Assembly (NCBI RefSeq): GCF_001642475.1
Contig: NW_019173974.1
Location: 186,001-250,000, forward strand
Length of the DNA stretch: 64,000 nucleotides
Reading direction: 5' to 3'
From: Fonsecaea monophora
Lineage: Eukaryota > Ascomycota > Eurotiomycetes > Chaetothyriales > Herpotrichiellaceae
In this document: positions 10,654-23,900 of the stretch, piece after piece
Layout of the letters: the number at the start of each line of letters is the position of its first letter
Numbering within the stretch: position 1 is the stretch's first letter
Position numbers and translations under genes: made by a program
Notes under the pieces: generated by a model
What the model was told of the DNA's origin: nothing
Database searches by the model: none
The model's input: only the letters and a program-made list of their open reading frames with translations

Positions 10654-11854
10654 TCAAGCACCCTCTCTGCTCTTGCGATAGTTGCTCTCCTGCTCAACCT
10701 GGAGCTGATCGATCTCTGGGGCCAATTCAGACAGAATTTCATACGCCTTTTTGTGGTACTCTAGTTGCGCAGCAATCAGGTCCGCCAGGTTGCGGAGTGG
10801 TTCGGGGGTATCGAGCACCTACAAAGGTTAGTTTCGTCGAGGTGTCGGGGCGTCATATACATGGGATAGACTCACATTCTTCATTACCCCCTGGGCTTCC
10901 TCGACCTGCGAGACAAACTCGTCTTCCTTGGCCTCTATCTCCGCACGAGCATCCTCGCTCAGGGCGGTCTCATCATCCGGATTCATGCCGCGACCCTGAA
11001 TCTGACCTTTCTTGGCCGCCTTGGTGCTGTCCAACAGCAAACGACTGTTCTCGACCGCCTTCCTTGCCTTGGTCGCGAATTGAATGTTTGTGTTCAGCGT
11101 GGTGCTCCATCCAGCAAGAAATCGCGACTGGATGGCCTGATCCTGTGCCAACCGAGCTTCGCCCACTTTCTCTTCCGCAAGCGCGTATTTCTCCAAAGCA
11201 TTTGCAAGTGGGTCTTCGCCGGTCCCCGAGGTGTTGGACTGTTTGATGAGCTGGGAGCTTGCGAGCGAGGCGCGGGCAATGGCATGATTGAATGTCTTGG
11301 GTTGAGGCTTTGCCGAAGGGGGAGCAGTAAAGGCGGTTGCTGCTTCGGATGCGTTGTGGGCTTTGGAGAGCAGCGTCACTTTCTCCGAGATGCTGCGACC
11401 AAGATCACCGAAGGATTCGCGGATATTGGGAGGGTAGTCGTAGGCTTCATTCTGGTATTGCTTGCTAGACGGTTGTCAATGGAACATCTCGGCGTAAATC
11501 ATGGGAGTCGTACGTGACATCAAGGAGCTTCTGATGGACTTGCTTCAAAGCATCGACTCGTTTCTCAAGCTCGATGTAGTCCGCCGGCAGTTGTGTCTGA
11601 GAATCTCTTCGTCAGCGGAGGTCGCTAAGCCATCGAGTATTGTTGATGATGCGGACCTTATCTTCAGCATTTCCAAATTGCTCCTTGAGATACTGTTGAC
11701 TTCGTTGCCAGGACGGAGTAACTGTCGAATTGAATGCCGTACTAATAGCACCCATTCAATCAGTGGGAATTCGAGGATGGGTTATTTGATCGAGGATACA
11801 TGGGATTAGGGGGGCGCACCTGATATTCTTGCCAAAGGCAGAGAACTTGTCCAT
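10654..11854 (-). CDS. BAR-domain protein, Gvp36-like, five exons
   Basis: Membrane-curvature protein of the Gvp36 type, linked in yeast to endocytosis, Golgi and vacuole traffic. Exons (minus) 11854-11820, 11741-11657, 11596-11514, 11464-10876 and 10818-10654 join in frame to 318 residues. It starts MDKFSAFGKNIS and reads through TPSWQRSQQYLKEQFG, LPADYIELEKRVDALKQVH, NEAYDYPPNIRESFGDLG, then long Ala/Lys/Glu-rich helices (EKYALAEEKVGEARLAQDQ, EDEFVSQVEEAQGVMKN) and LEYHKKAYEILSELAPEID, the pattern of a BAR coiled-coil dimer. It ends SREGA-stop. No membrane segment or signal peptide. Identification rests on this pattern; the function is inferred. Confidence 0.85.
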
Positions 11855-12666
11855 GGTTGCAACAACTTGCTCAAGACCACAGCGACAACGGGAGACGACG
11901 GATCCAAGAGAGGTCTGTACTGTAGCTCAGAGAAACCAAGGGTAATGGATGGAGGGCAGTGGTTAATGGGCAATGCAGGCAATTTGTCTGTTGGATTATC
12001 AGGGAGACAAGGCGGATGAGATGCAGTCTGACATCGGCCAGACGGGCGCCGGGGGTCGTGTGGGGGTCAATCCTGCTCACATGTGCGCCTCACTACGGCA
12101 ACCCACAAGCTTGTTTGGTCCTCTCTACACATAGGTACCCCGTACATGGATGGATATGACCCCTAGAGAGCCTGAAACAGTCCCACGAAATTCAATCTCT
12201 TTGCCATCCAAAGGCATCTGAAATGGTGGTAATAAGATGAGATTGAAAACTGTAGGTATGTAACGTAGTCATCCAACTCTGTCTATCTCCAAATTTCAGA
12301 ATTTGAATCCTCCATCCACAGTCCAACAACTTGACATATGAGATTCGTTCATAGCTGTGTATCATACCAGCCGTCGTTCTCCAAACCCTCATGCTCATTC
12401 CGTATACTTTGCAGAGTTGCTTCGAAACTTGTCATAGATCGATCATACCAAACCCAGTATAAGCATCGGCGCAGATAATGTAAATGGTACCCCGTCCCCT
12501 TCCTGGAGTTTCTTCAGAAGGGGGCTGTTCACCAACACCAAATTGTATGCGCTTCCCTGAAGTGCTTTTCAGGTCAGAGTGGCCATCATGGCCTTGATGA
12601 TTGCCGGGCTTGGGGCAGCCGAGCGTGAGCGACCTGTCCAACGCCGGTCAATCAGGAAAACTTTGT
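11855..12666. other. Intergenic (BAR gene promoter)
   Basis: About 800 bases without a supportable gene, between two minus-strand genes. The A/T-rich part near 12190-12420 has only short frames. Confidence 0.5.
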
Positions 12667-14321
12667 TCATTTGACAATCAACGACATCCTACCTCGCCGA
12701 TCCTTCTTGACTTCGAGAACCTCGTCGCCCCTTCTTTCAATGATGACCTCTCCTCGAGGCGATGGAGATCTTTCACGGGCTCGTTCGATCTTGATGATTT
12801 CTCCACTTTCGCGCTCGTACCGCCTCTCGCGCCTCAATTCTCGCCTTTCAGCCTCCAGCCTGCGGATTTCTTCCTTGATATCTCGCTCACTGCGGTGTGG
12901 CTTACGATCGACCACCAGTGCAAGCGGCCCGACATGAACCGAATTGGAATCTTCGACTTCTTCTCGAGTGATTCTTCGCTCGATGATCGTCTCATCGCTG
13001 ACAGACGAACCTCGGCGGTGCGTGGTGTGAGATCGGTGTGTTCGTGCCGGAGAGACTTCCTTTATCACTTCCTTCTTCTCCACAACCGTCTCCTTGAAGA
13101 CTTCAGGCGAAGATCCACGGCGCGACCGTCTTCGTGACCGTGATCGATGAGACTTTGTGGGGGACGGAGACCGGACGGAAAGGCCATCCCAATCGCGCAC
13201 GGAGCGGGGTGCGTCTGCAAGTGGCACAGTCTTGATCTCCTCCCTTTTCTCAGTCTTTTCAATGATCACTTCGCCTCCATGCACGCTAGGTGCGCGAATA
13301 CTGGGGGCTATACTGGGCGGGGCTTCAATGAGCCGAGTCGTTGTTACTGCAACTCTCAGATACCTGGTTCACAGAGAAGTGACACTGGGAAAAGCTTACC
13401 TTCTCTCTCACGATATTCCTTGCTCTTCGTGAAAATCTCATCGATATTGTCGGGACCTAACGCCTTCTCAATGATGATGGTTCGGTCATCCTGCAGACAG
13501 TCAGTTTTGTTATGCTGATCTGGGCAATCAGACATTCTCACCTCTTCATAGTATGGGTAGCCCAGATCAAACAACACTTTAGTGTGGACGAGTCTTTTTG
13601 GCATACGTGTCTTGCCTCGTCGTGGATATGGCTTCTCCTCAATTATCTCCTCCTTGCGTTCTTCAATGATTTCTTCTTCCCTCAAAATACGGGGCCCCGG
13701 AGAAGGGCTGCTGTTTCTACTTCTTCGTTTGACCCATTCGCGTTCCCGATATTCCCTGAAGCCATCATCACCGTAGTAGTCGGGGTCTTGCACGCGGATG
13801 TCCTCGTAGAACTTTTCATCGTAATGAGGATACCGTCTGGGCGAAGGGGGCCGAACTTGGATCAGTTCTCGTGGGGGGAGCCCCCGTTGCGGTCGATGGC
13901 CATCGTCGTAGTCGTCCAAGCGTCTGGCTGGCCTGCGGTCGAATGTGTCCAGGCTCGACTGACGGCGGATGATGCCCGGTCGTGGGATTGGATCAGGTCT
14001 GGCTGGTCGTTCAGGAGCGTACGGCACGATCTGACCTCGTTGCGCTCGTGGATCATAGTAGTCGGTCTCCTCAAAGTACTTGCGTTCGCTGGCACCGCGA
14101 GGACCATAGCGGTCTTCCTCATAATATCTCTGGTCCTCGTAGACTGGAGCACGGCGGGGTGGGTAGTCGGCGTATGGAGGACGTTGATCAAGGACCGGTG
14201 GAGCCGGAGCGCGCACTTCTCGTTCACGCACAAACCGCTCGGCATCCCATCTCTGGGGAGCAGGGTCACGATACGGGAGATTGCCCTCAGAGTAGCGAGG
14301 ATCACTGCGATACCTAGACAT
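12667..14321 (-). CDS. DUF8035-type highly charged protein, three exons
   Basis: Exons (minus) 14321-13542, 13490-13400 and 13322-12667 give 508 residues. The N-terminal 200 residues are rich in Arg, Tyr, Pro and Asp (RYRSDPRYSEGNLPYRD). The middle contains a conserved block, MPKRLVHTKVLFDLGYPYYEE joined by splicing to DDRTIIIEKALGPDNIDEIF, typical of the filamentous-ascomycete family now called DUF8035. The tail is Arg/Glu-rich with RSRSRRRSRRGSS and ends GRMSLIVK. No enzyme motif, membrane segment or signal peptide. The RS-like stretches suggest a nuclear or RNA-associated protein, but that is only composition. The molecular role is unknown. Confidence 0.8.
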
Positions 14322-15309
14322 AGCTGCGGCGTGAATGTCCCTGATTGAAAGGGGATTTTCGGGTAGTAATCCTAGACGGGCGATTGAGGAGGATGAGGCT
14401 AACGAACAAGAGGGTCAGAGACCGCCGACACTCAATTCCTCCCGGGCGAGATGGCTGAGCAAATGAAAGGAAAATTTCCTCTCAAGAAGCGGACAACAAT
14501 CAATATGAAGAGTCTTTACAGAGGAGTCGCCGCAGGATTGTGACGATCACACTACTTCAGTACGAATTGATTGGGGGGCACAGTGGGTTGAAGAGGCACC
14601 AGAGAGGAAGGGAATTAAGGGTGGCAGTGAGTTGGGCTGCTGATGACGTCGCCACACTGTCTGTTGTTTATTGGGCTATTGGGCACCACCCACCACCAAC
14701 AACCACTAATACTTCCTTAGTTAGGCACTTTAGGTACACTTTATTACTACCAGTAGGCAAGGCAACAAGCACCCCCAGCCTCCCATGGCCTTGGTGCGCA
14801 GAGACCCAGTTTTGGGCAGCACTTTGAGACTCATTTCATCTGCTAGGTACTTTGTAGAGCTTCAAGGTGGCGTCTGTGTACTCGCCGAGGCCTTGGGTAC
14901 GTTCCACTTTGGTACGATTGATAATTCCTTCAGCAATGTAACTCGGTATCTAGGTAGTCAGCCTTTGAAGGCCAACATGTCCAATACAGAGTACTGATAA
15001 GCCGCAAACTTTTGGAGGCTAGCTTAGGACCGTGGGACCCATCCTCATGAAGACCTTTGCTCTGCACCTCCAGCTCCACGTGGTATCTCACGTCCGATAA
15101 TGTCTCAATGACAGCGAGTCGCCATATCTCCAGGACGCCTGTTCTTCCAGCCCTTCCCGACTGTACCGAGTACAAAAGGCATGCCGCCCCCATGGTTCCA
15201 TGTGTACATTGTGCCTGAGCACATTGGCTCACGTCGTACCACCCTGCTCTCGAACGCCGGCAACATTGTCATGAATCGTAACGCCATGCTTGTCCTAGAG
15301 TAGACATGC
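14322..15309. other. Intergenic (DUF8035 gene promoter, TAF12 3' flank)
   Basis: About 990 bases. It contains several short TAGGTAC/GGTAC-type motifs around 14725-14850 that recur in other intergenic parts of this window. No convincing coding frame or RNA gene. Confidence 0.5.
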
Positions 15310-17079
15310 TTAGTTCTCCTTTCCGTTGGTGCCAGTTGCAGCAGCGCTGTTTGCGCCTCCCGTAAGTTTGGCTGCCTGAACTGCACTCATCTTGTGTGCC
15401 CAGCCTGGTGCAGGTTGTGGTCGTCGTACGGTACGAATCTCGTCGGTGGAATATCCTGGCACACGAATGTTGTATTGACGCTCGAGAATGATTTGAATAT
15501 CGCGAAGTTCGAGGCTTGACGACCCGCGGAGCTTTGCAAGCTTGCACGCTGCTGTGACAAGGTCGTCGACAAAGTCATCGGCAATTGAGAGGAACAACTG
15601 AAAATAGTCAACACAAAACTAGCTGCTTCGAAACAGGCGCAAGCTTACCTCTTCGGCTTCAGGTTCGAGCTGCTCCTCCGAGCCAGCGCCGCAAACCTCG
15701 CGCACCAATTCATTCAATTTCTTCTTGGACAGAACTCTCCCATCTTCGCTCGATTCCAGCACGTATCCAGGCAACGCGGTGATGGCAGGCTGCGCCAGTT
15801 GTCCAGGCAATCCGACCCCAGCACCGCCGGTCAAGGTTGGTCTTGACGGAGGCATGGTGACGGGTTTGGGCTCGGGAACCTGTAAATTCTTGGTGATATT
15901 TGGTGTTGCAGTCTTGATGCCGTTGATGCTGGTATTTAGCGGGTGAGGATGGACGCCAGCGGAGGCAGAGTGTTGCAAAGGAGGCATCGTTTGACCTTGA
16001 TGGGAAGGTGGGCGAGGGCCTGCAGATGTGTCTCCTTGAACGGCTTGGGGCAACTGCGCCTGCGTTCCTGTAACGGGAGTATGAGAAGTGCCGACGCCAG
16101 CGTTGGGACCAACTTGAGGAACGGATGATGTTGGACTGCCTGCTTGAGCTAGTGAGGAGTTCGCTTGGTTACGCGCGGCGGAAACAGCACTACTAATGGA
16201 GTGGGCAGTTGGCCCTTGAACGCCTGGCTGCATCAGAGGTGCGGCAGTGGTTTCTGCTCCTTCACTAGTGGGAACGGCTTGTTTTGAGAATTGGTGTTGA
16301 GGTTGCGCGGCTCGAAATTGTTCCTGCTGTTCGTTGAACTTCTTCATGAATGAGGTACTTTCGTTGATTGCCCGGTCACACTGTGAAATCTTGTTGTTGT
16401 AAACCTCCGTTTCCGCGGCAGTCAACGGGTTCCCTGCTGCCTGTCGCTGCTGGGCCTGACGCTGGAACTCGGCTCTTTTCTGCTTGGCGACTTGAAGTCT
16501 CTGCAAAGCCTGACCCAGCCTCGCCTTTGCCTCGCGCAACCACAGTTCAGCAGGCTCGGTGCCTTTGGTCATTGCTGGAGGGTAATAGAAGTGTTGCTCG
16601 TTGACTTTACGTTGAATTTCAGGGAGGAGTTGACCGAACTGTACTGCGCTACTTCCGCTCTGACCAGATCCAGCGCCGGCTTGTGCTTGACCAGGTTGGC
16701 CGGCGACTTTCGGTACCTGCCCTTGCGGTTGAGGTTGCGGCTGCGATTGCGGTTGCGCCTGTGTCTGTGTCTGAGTCTGTGCCGAGGCTTGCTGTTGTGC
16801 TGCGTTTTGTTGGGCCATCTGTTTTCGTTGTTGCCATTGTTTCATCCCGGCCATGAGTTGGCTCGAAGTCTTGACAAGGTTGGTGTATGCTTCATTGTAT
16901 TTGGGATCCGTCTGTGGAGTGGTGTTCAAGATTTCCCAGAACCTCCTCACGCCTTGTTCAAACTGCTGTTTCTGGGTCGGGTTGAGCTGGGGTAGTCTCT
17001 GGACTTGCTCGGGACGGATCAAGGACGCCTGCTGTTGCGGTGCAGGCTGCGTGGGCCGATTCTGAGCGGCGGGGTCCAT
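15310..17079 (-). CDS. TAF12: TFIID/SAGA subunit TAF12 (histone-fold)
   Basis: General transcription factor subunit that pairs with TAF4 in TFIID and Ada1 in SAGA. Exons (minus) 17079-15649 and 15597-15310 give 572 residues. The start MDPAAQNRPTQ was chosen because the 35 codons before it look non-coding. The first 300 residues are Gln/Pro/Ala-rich with a QTQTQTQAQPQSQPQPQPQ-like tract near residues 95-120. The histone fold is at the C-terminus: VLSKKKLNELVREVCG, then across the intron LFLSIADDFVDDLVTAACKLAK and LELRDIQIILERQYNIRVPGY, the strongly conserved TAF12 signature, followed by APGWAHKMSAVQAAK. Its length is typical for filamentous fungi, longer than in animals. Confidence 0.95.
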
Positions 17080-17928
17080 ATTGAGGCAGATGAGATCGAC
17101 AGAGATGTGAAGAAAGAGGGCGACAGATCGAGAAGAAGTGTCCGCGTCAAATGATTCGTGTCCTCTCGACTGAGTCTGCACCAAGAATAATGGAAGAGGG
17201 AGAGACTCTCTGGGTAAGTAATGGTCACTTCATCTGCATTGCGAAATAGTCCATGCCGCTCAACGTTCAGCAAGGTGATAGTATGGAAGATCGGGACGTC
17301 AAAATGTCCTGACAACGAAAGAAAAAGAAAGAAGCAGCACGCGTTGAGTCGTTGAGTCGACTATCTAGCACATCGGTGAGGGAAGTTATACCGAACAGTT
17401 GGAAAGGCCCCTCCTGCTCCGAAAGCATTCAAACTTGGCGGTCGAGCCTCGTGCTCTCAGCCTCGCAATCGGCCTCGGCAAAGTTGTCATTCCTGGATGC
17501 AGCCACGTGAGGACAGCCTTGTCAGTCTCCGTGAGAATATGGATTGGGGCGTGCACATATACCTACGAGCTAGGTATATGTGTGGGACGGACAATGTCTT
17601 GCTGTGGAGCAATTGCAAGAGACCAAGTGAAACTAATTGCTTGCAGTTCTGTGCACAATGCAAGCATTCTGTATATCTATGGACTTACACTGAAAGTTTT
17701 CCGCCATGACACCACATTGAATGAGTGGTTGTTGACGTGCATGGCATGCTGGGGTATTGCCCAAACACCCCCAGGTTTGTTCACGACAAGCCTGTACTGC
17801 ATCTTCGGCTACTGTGTTCGCAACGTCCCAGTGAGTAACCAGAGACCTCTTTCAACGCCATGCTAGCAAAGGTTTCTCCCAACCAGCAAACAATGCACGT
17901 AATTTGTCCTTCATATCCCATGTACTCA
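17080..17928. other. Intergenic (TAF12 promoter, POL2 3' flank)
   Basis: About 850 bases. A 155-codon plus frame at 17399-17866 is Cys-rich without any recognisable motif and is probably chance. Nothing else seen. Confidence 0.5.
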
Positions 17929-20900
17929 TCAAATCGTACACATAGTCTTGACCTCTTCAACAACGGCCGTTAGCATCCTCAACCCATACATGCCCGCTAC
18001 CCGTTCCATGACCTTCAGCCTCCCCTTCATGTCTCTCAGATCTGCTGTTGCAATCCATTCTCCGCCACATGAACAATGATCTGCAAATACACCGTCGTCG
18101 CCCTGCAAACCACTGCATTTCTTGCATTTGATATCTTGTGCCTGCCAAGTCAACACCATTGACTGAACTCTCGCGATGAGTTTCTCCTCCAGCATGATTT
18201 TGTTGTACTCTGTCCCACAGCTGTTGCAAATCCAAGGTTTACTATTTGCCAGCACTCCATCTTCGTTCACATCTGGTAGAATATCCTCGTCACGGCACAA
18301 ATCCAAATCCCTAGTCATGGTACATGTGTCGCAGACGAGATTCTCGAAGCGTAAACTCGCACTGGGGTTTTCGAATCGGGCCTCCTTCCCAAACTCCCGG
18401 ACATCGAACAGGGCCAGGAGCTCTTTGCGGAGAAGTCGTGCTTCAAGTTGAAGGGGCTTCGACAACGAGATTATTTGCATGAGCGATTTCACTAATTCAA
18501 GGACTGGATCATGTGGATTGCGCACATCACTGGATTCTAGAGTCCCTCCTGGCAAAGATGGGAATGTCCAGTCGCTGGCCAGTTCGGGGTGTAACAACTC
18601 CTCCCGTTGACGTCGAATTAAGCCTGTGATTTGCTTCTTCAAGGGCTTGGAGAACGGATCTTGCAGGACAGATGTAATCTCGGTGCTGGTCGGGTCCTCT
18701 GTCAAACTGATAAACTGAGAAGGTAGTTGAGTGGATCGAACAGTGGATGGTGTGCTCTCAGATGATATCTGTGGTCTTTTCAAATTCTGCATCAATTCGA
18801 TAAAGATGATCACCCAGTCGTCAAAAATGGGCTGCAATGGAAGTGGTAAGAACTGTGAAAGTTGCCAGTGCACGACAGTCTCGAGACTGGAGTGATTGGT
18901 ATTCTCTGTGACCGTGGAAGTGCCTTTACCGCCATAGTTGTACGCGTCATACCAAAGCAGGATGTCCCAGTAGTCTTTGACCTCAAGTCCGAGGAAATGG
19001 AAGAGAGGCTTCTGTTGAATCGATTTGAGAATATACTGAGAATACGCATAGGCATTTTCAACGTCTTGCTTCGACGTTTGCAGAAGTAGTCGTGTTGGGC
19101 TCGCAAAAACAACCTGTGAGCCTACTCGGCGGAAATCAGTGATGAGTTGTTGCAGCGCTTTCTTCGACATCATTTGCACATAGTAATGGAGGTGTCGATC
19201 GTAAAGGCACGAAGCCGGAGCCTCAACCCATCGGACTAAATGCTGAACCATTACGTCTGCGAGTCGATGACCACGACAAGCTTCCGCCCACCATGACTTG
19301 ACCATCTCGCGGAGGACTTCCAGCGCTGCCTGCGCAAACCCTCCGTTCGACCTCGCCATGTTGGAGTTGAGGGAATTTTCTTCGTCGCCGGTCGGGTTAA
19401 AGGCGACTGCTTCTGTAGAGCCCTCATGGTCGTTGATTATAGACGAGGTCAATATGGTGTTGATCGCCAGATTCTGCACCGTTACGTCCACGCAGACAGA
19501 AGTGTAGGCACCTGCGTTGTTGATCGAGGGCATCTCAACGATTTCGTTGAGTGGGCCCAGAATGTCATCACGTTCGTGTCCACCATGGTCCGGGCGAGCT
19601 TGGTCAGACCACCATAGAACGACGTTGCTCCGCTTTAACCTTCGTGCATACGCCAGATCAATGAGGAATCGAGGGTCGTCCTTTTCAAGATTGCAGAGAG
19701 GTACATCTCCGTATCGAGCAAGCTCAATCAGATGTACCAACCAGCCGGAAACATTGAAATAGTGGGAGACGACCTGCTTGATCGCATGACCCTGCCAAGC
19801 TAAGGAAGGGAGATCCATGTCAGATTGATCTGCTGGCAGGAAAATAACAGGATATTCCCTGAGGAATCGGACGTCATGGATCAAGGACTTATGCGTGGTT
19901 GTCTGAAGGAGGAGTACCGCCGGTTTCACCTCGTCTGCGCGCCACTTCTTCAGAATATCCGCAAGCTCAAGATGTGCTTTCCTCTTTGTCGTCACTTGTG
20001 ACACCTTAAAACTTATGCTGGGTTGATATTCGAAGAGAGCCTGCACATTAGCCTCGTCCTGAACTTTCTGACGATATTGTTCAGTGTATATCTTGTCAGC
20101 ATTTGGTATTTGGGTGTCCCGCGTTCGACTCATGAGGATGATATGTGCTTCTGATTTGGTGGTCGAGAACAGAGCAAAGACATTCCTATCGCCAGCAGAG
20201 ACATGATACAAGTAGATATACCCTAAGGAGTTGGGTTCTTCTAGGTACGTCGACTGGCCATCACTCCTGAGAAGTGATGCTAAATCAAACCCTTGTTCAA
20301 GGCCCTTTCCGAGAACACCTTTCTGAGTTTCATCGAAGGAGCACATATTCCCTAGTTTCAGTAGGGCGCGCATAAATAGCGGAAACTGACGTTCATAGAC
20401 ACCTTCAACACTGGGATGGTTGCACAATAACGATACTGACTCCGCTTCTCGCAGGTAGGTCTCCTCGGGCATGGTTAACTGAAACAAATGAACCGATGGA
20501 TGGCCGTTCGGCAACACATGGCTGACCTTTTCAACATCGCAGCCGGGTATGTCCACGTTTGGAAGCTCTTCTCCCTTGAGATTCAGATACAGGGTGCGGG
20601 GGACTTTGATATTCAGTGTGTGGATCTTCTTGCCAATGACAACAAACGCTGTCACTTCTCCAGGCAAATCTCCTTGACGTAACTGTAGAACGTGCCAGGT
20701 ATTGGTATACATCATTTCGGCCTGGTTGCGGAAGAAGCTACTGATTGAATCTGTAGCAACATTGGGTCTTTCCCCGAACAATTGACGCCGACGCGCCTTG
20801 GCTTGCTTTTGCGACCTCCACTTGTTCTTCTGATACTGGAGCCAGCCTCGATAGTCTTCGTCAATCAAAGGAGCTTCAGAAGGGAGAGCTGGAAGGGAAT

Positions 20901-23900
20901 CAACAAGACCACGACTTGTTGATTCCGGGGCTTTTCGTTTTGTGGATTTGGTAACTTCCTCAGAGGGTTTGAATTGATTGCTGAGGACGTCTTCGATGTC
21001 TCCACCGGCAGGAAGTCGATGATCCAAAAGATTCACAGAGCGCTCGGTAAGGGGTCTTTTCTCGAGGAGATCGGTCATCTTTTTCTGTTTAAACCTGTCG
21101 TCCTTTGCAGTAATGCGCTTTTGTAACCAGTCGGGATGCACCACACGTGGCACAGGGTTCCTGATCTTCTGCAAAGCAGCAGGTATTGTGATGAGCTTCT
21201 GTATGACAGAGCCGAGGCGCTCCAGGTAGTAGTCCCAGTCTATTACAGCTCTGGGATCCATTTCCGCTGGATCCTCCTTCAGCCACTTTCGCAAGAAGAA
21301 GCGTTTAACGCTATCGTCCGCCGAAAAGATCGCGACAGGAATGGCGCGTTCTGTAACGGGTGTGTTCCTGGGTTTGGCCGAGATGATATACTTGCAGTTC
21401 AGACCTTTGTCCTTGATCATCTGGTCTCCCAGAAATTCCGCCAATCGTTTTGCTGTTGTGATTGAAGTTGATTTCTGACTTCCATACTCTTCGAGAGTCT
21501 TGGTCATGCTTTTGTTTTCGCAAATCAGATCAATGAGCTCTTCATCAGCAAGCGTGGACCCGTGTGAATGTAGGACGTCAAGCCAGCGGTTGGCCACACG
21601 AGCCACTGCTCCGTATGTTTCCGCCAACGTGCTGCCTTCCAGGAAAAACTTGAAAATTTGAGTCTGGAAAATTTTGATGAGCTTCAGCTCGCCTCTTCGC
21701 TTAACCTCAAACCCTTTCAACTCGGCAAGACTCCCGTCATGATTGAACACCGCGTAGCGTTTCTTCAGGTTCTTGTCTTCCTCCTTTGAGGTTGGGAGGA
21801 TCATGGCCTTGTAAGGACCATCAACCTCAAAGAAGATTGAATTATCGCTGTGTGTCTCATACTTGAATGTAGCCGGGTCCACCAGACTCTGGTACTGGTG
21901 ATTTGTAAACCGTGCGTGAACCAGATGGTTGAGCATCACGCAAGGATAAGAAATTGCCATCTTCTTGCCATTTTTCAACGTGAACACGACATTCTCCGGG
22001 AACGTCGCTGGAAGCATACACCAAATCCCATCGGTGTCTAATTCCAACGGCCGACCGATTCGTTCCACAAGTTCTCGCGCCATCTGGATAATATGCGCCC
22101 CAGTGAGACAAGTGACGCCCGCCATTTCCATAGAGTACCATCTGGATCCTTTGCGCATGACGTATCCGTAAAAAGAGTTGAGAATGACCTTGTGAGCAAG
22201 TTGCAAAGAGTCGTAGAGGACAATCATCTTTTTGGCCTCTTCGATCTCCTGAGCAGATGCTGCGGAAGACTTGAGTGCTTCTATCTTACCCTTCCAAACC
22301 TTCTGTTTTCCCTTGAAGTCGTACCGCCGGTCTCGAAAGTCACGGACGGTGTCGACGTAGAAAGGATTCTCTCTTTGGCAGATGATGGCCTCTCGTTCGA
22401 TGGTTTTCGAATCGTGGATCTTGTGGTAGATCTTTTTGGAATATTCTTGAAGTCTTTTCCGCACCATTGCAGCTTGCTCGTCCAAGCTCAATTCTTGGAA
22501 TGTTCGTCTCGGTGCTTTGGGCCCTCTCCCAGGAAATGTCTCATTTGCCACTGCTCGGCGTATCATGTTGTATTCGTCTCTCTTGGTAGGCAGGAACTCG
22601 CCTCTCCATGCCCAAGGCAATCGGCGATCACATGTCTTCCCAGGTCGATTGAAGTCGCAGGCGGCACAATCTGATTCGGCAATCATGGAATCAGGTTGAA
22701 GACGATTAGTAGTCATAATGTTGGGATACATGGACGCAACATCCAGATGGTATATCAGAGGCCGTTCATTCCTGTTGGGTATATTCTTCAGATCTTCCAA
22801 TTTTTCAACAATCTGTGCTCGGATTTCTTCATAATTCGTAACATCGTCCAATGATTTCTTCTCTTCGACCGTAATGCAGAATTTCAAAGCTGCATCAAGA
22901 TCGTTTAAGAGTTCATCAATCGCTGTCGTGTCGATGGCAAAGTTGACAGGGATGTCCGCACGGAAGACGCCGGCCTCAATGCTCTCAACATGCCCGCCAA
23001 CGTACGTCTCAGACTCGAGTAGATGCCCCTCCCAGAAAGCTTCCCTCGGTTCTTTGTGCTTGTTGGGCAGGACAATGTTTTTCTGATAGGCCTGGACCAT
23101 CAATAACATCTCGCATAAAGTGCCTGTTCCTTTCCGTAGTGTATCGTCGGGATTGAGCGGAAGAATTGTGCAGAGTGAAAAGATAAAAGGGTGGATGTAC
23201 TTCATGTAAAGATAATATGTTGCAACAGCGTCAGAAACGGAATATTCTGCAAGAATTTGAGGATGGTCGTTGGCGTAGGGGGTCATAAGTTCAGGATCGA
23301 GCTCATCAGGATCGTAGCCTAGCTTTGCTACCGTGACAGCTTTCAGACCACGGCTGCCTTGAGGCAGGTAACTATCTCTGTTGACCCAAGCAAAGCAGTC
23401 CATGTGGACGCAGTAGTTGCTCTGGTAGATATCTTCACTGTTCCTGCGAAATCCGATTTCAGCATACATGTCGATGCCGTTCACCCCAGCCCTAGCTTCG
23501 ACAAAGGGCCAGTCGAAGAAGTCTCCGTTGTATGTCGCAATAACAGTAGGTCGAGCTGCCTTGATATGAGAGAAGAACCGTTCAATGCACGCGCGTTCAT
23601 TTGGCTCGTTAAATATCAGAAACGGCCCTTCGTATTCCACCTTTGGGGTGTAGTCAAAATCGGCAATATCTTCCGACACGATTTCTCTGTTGGTGATGAG
23701 AAAGCCTTGCCCATCGATCATGTATGAAATCATCATAATTTGATCGATGACTTGATCAGGAAACTTTAAAGGTAGTTTTGTCGTTTCGATATCGAATGCG
23801 AGGACAACGGGATCAGCTCGCTGCAAACGCTCTTCCAAGCACGTCAGGGAGATTGAGCCGTGGGTGGACTCAACGATGTACCATTTGCCAATTCTGATAT

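Noticed and set aside
16735..16800. Tandem-repeat array in the TAF12 gene
   Set aside because: It is simple Gln/Pro/Thr codon repetition inside the disordered N-terminal part, common for TAF12.
17399..17866. 155-codon plus-strand frame
   Set aside because: Cys-rich, random-looking translation with no splice partner or known family.
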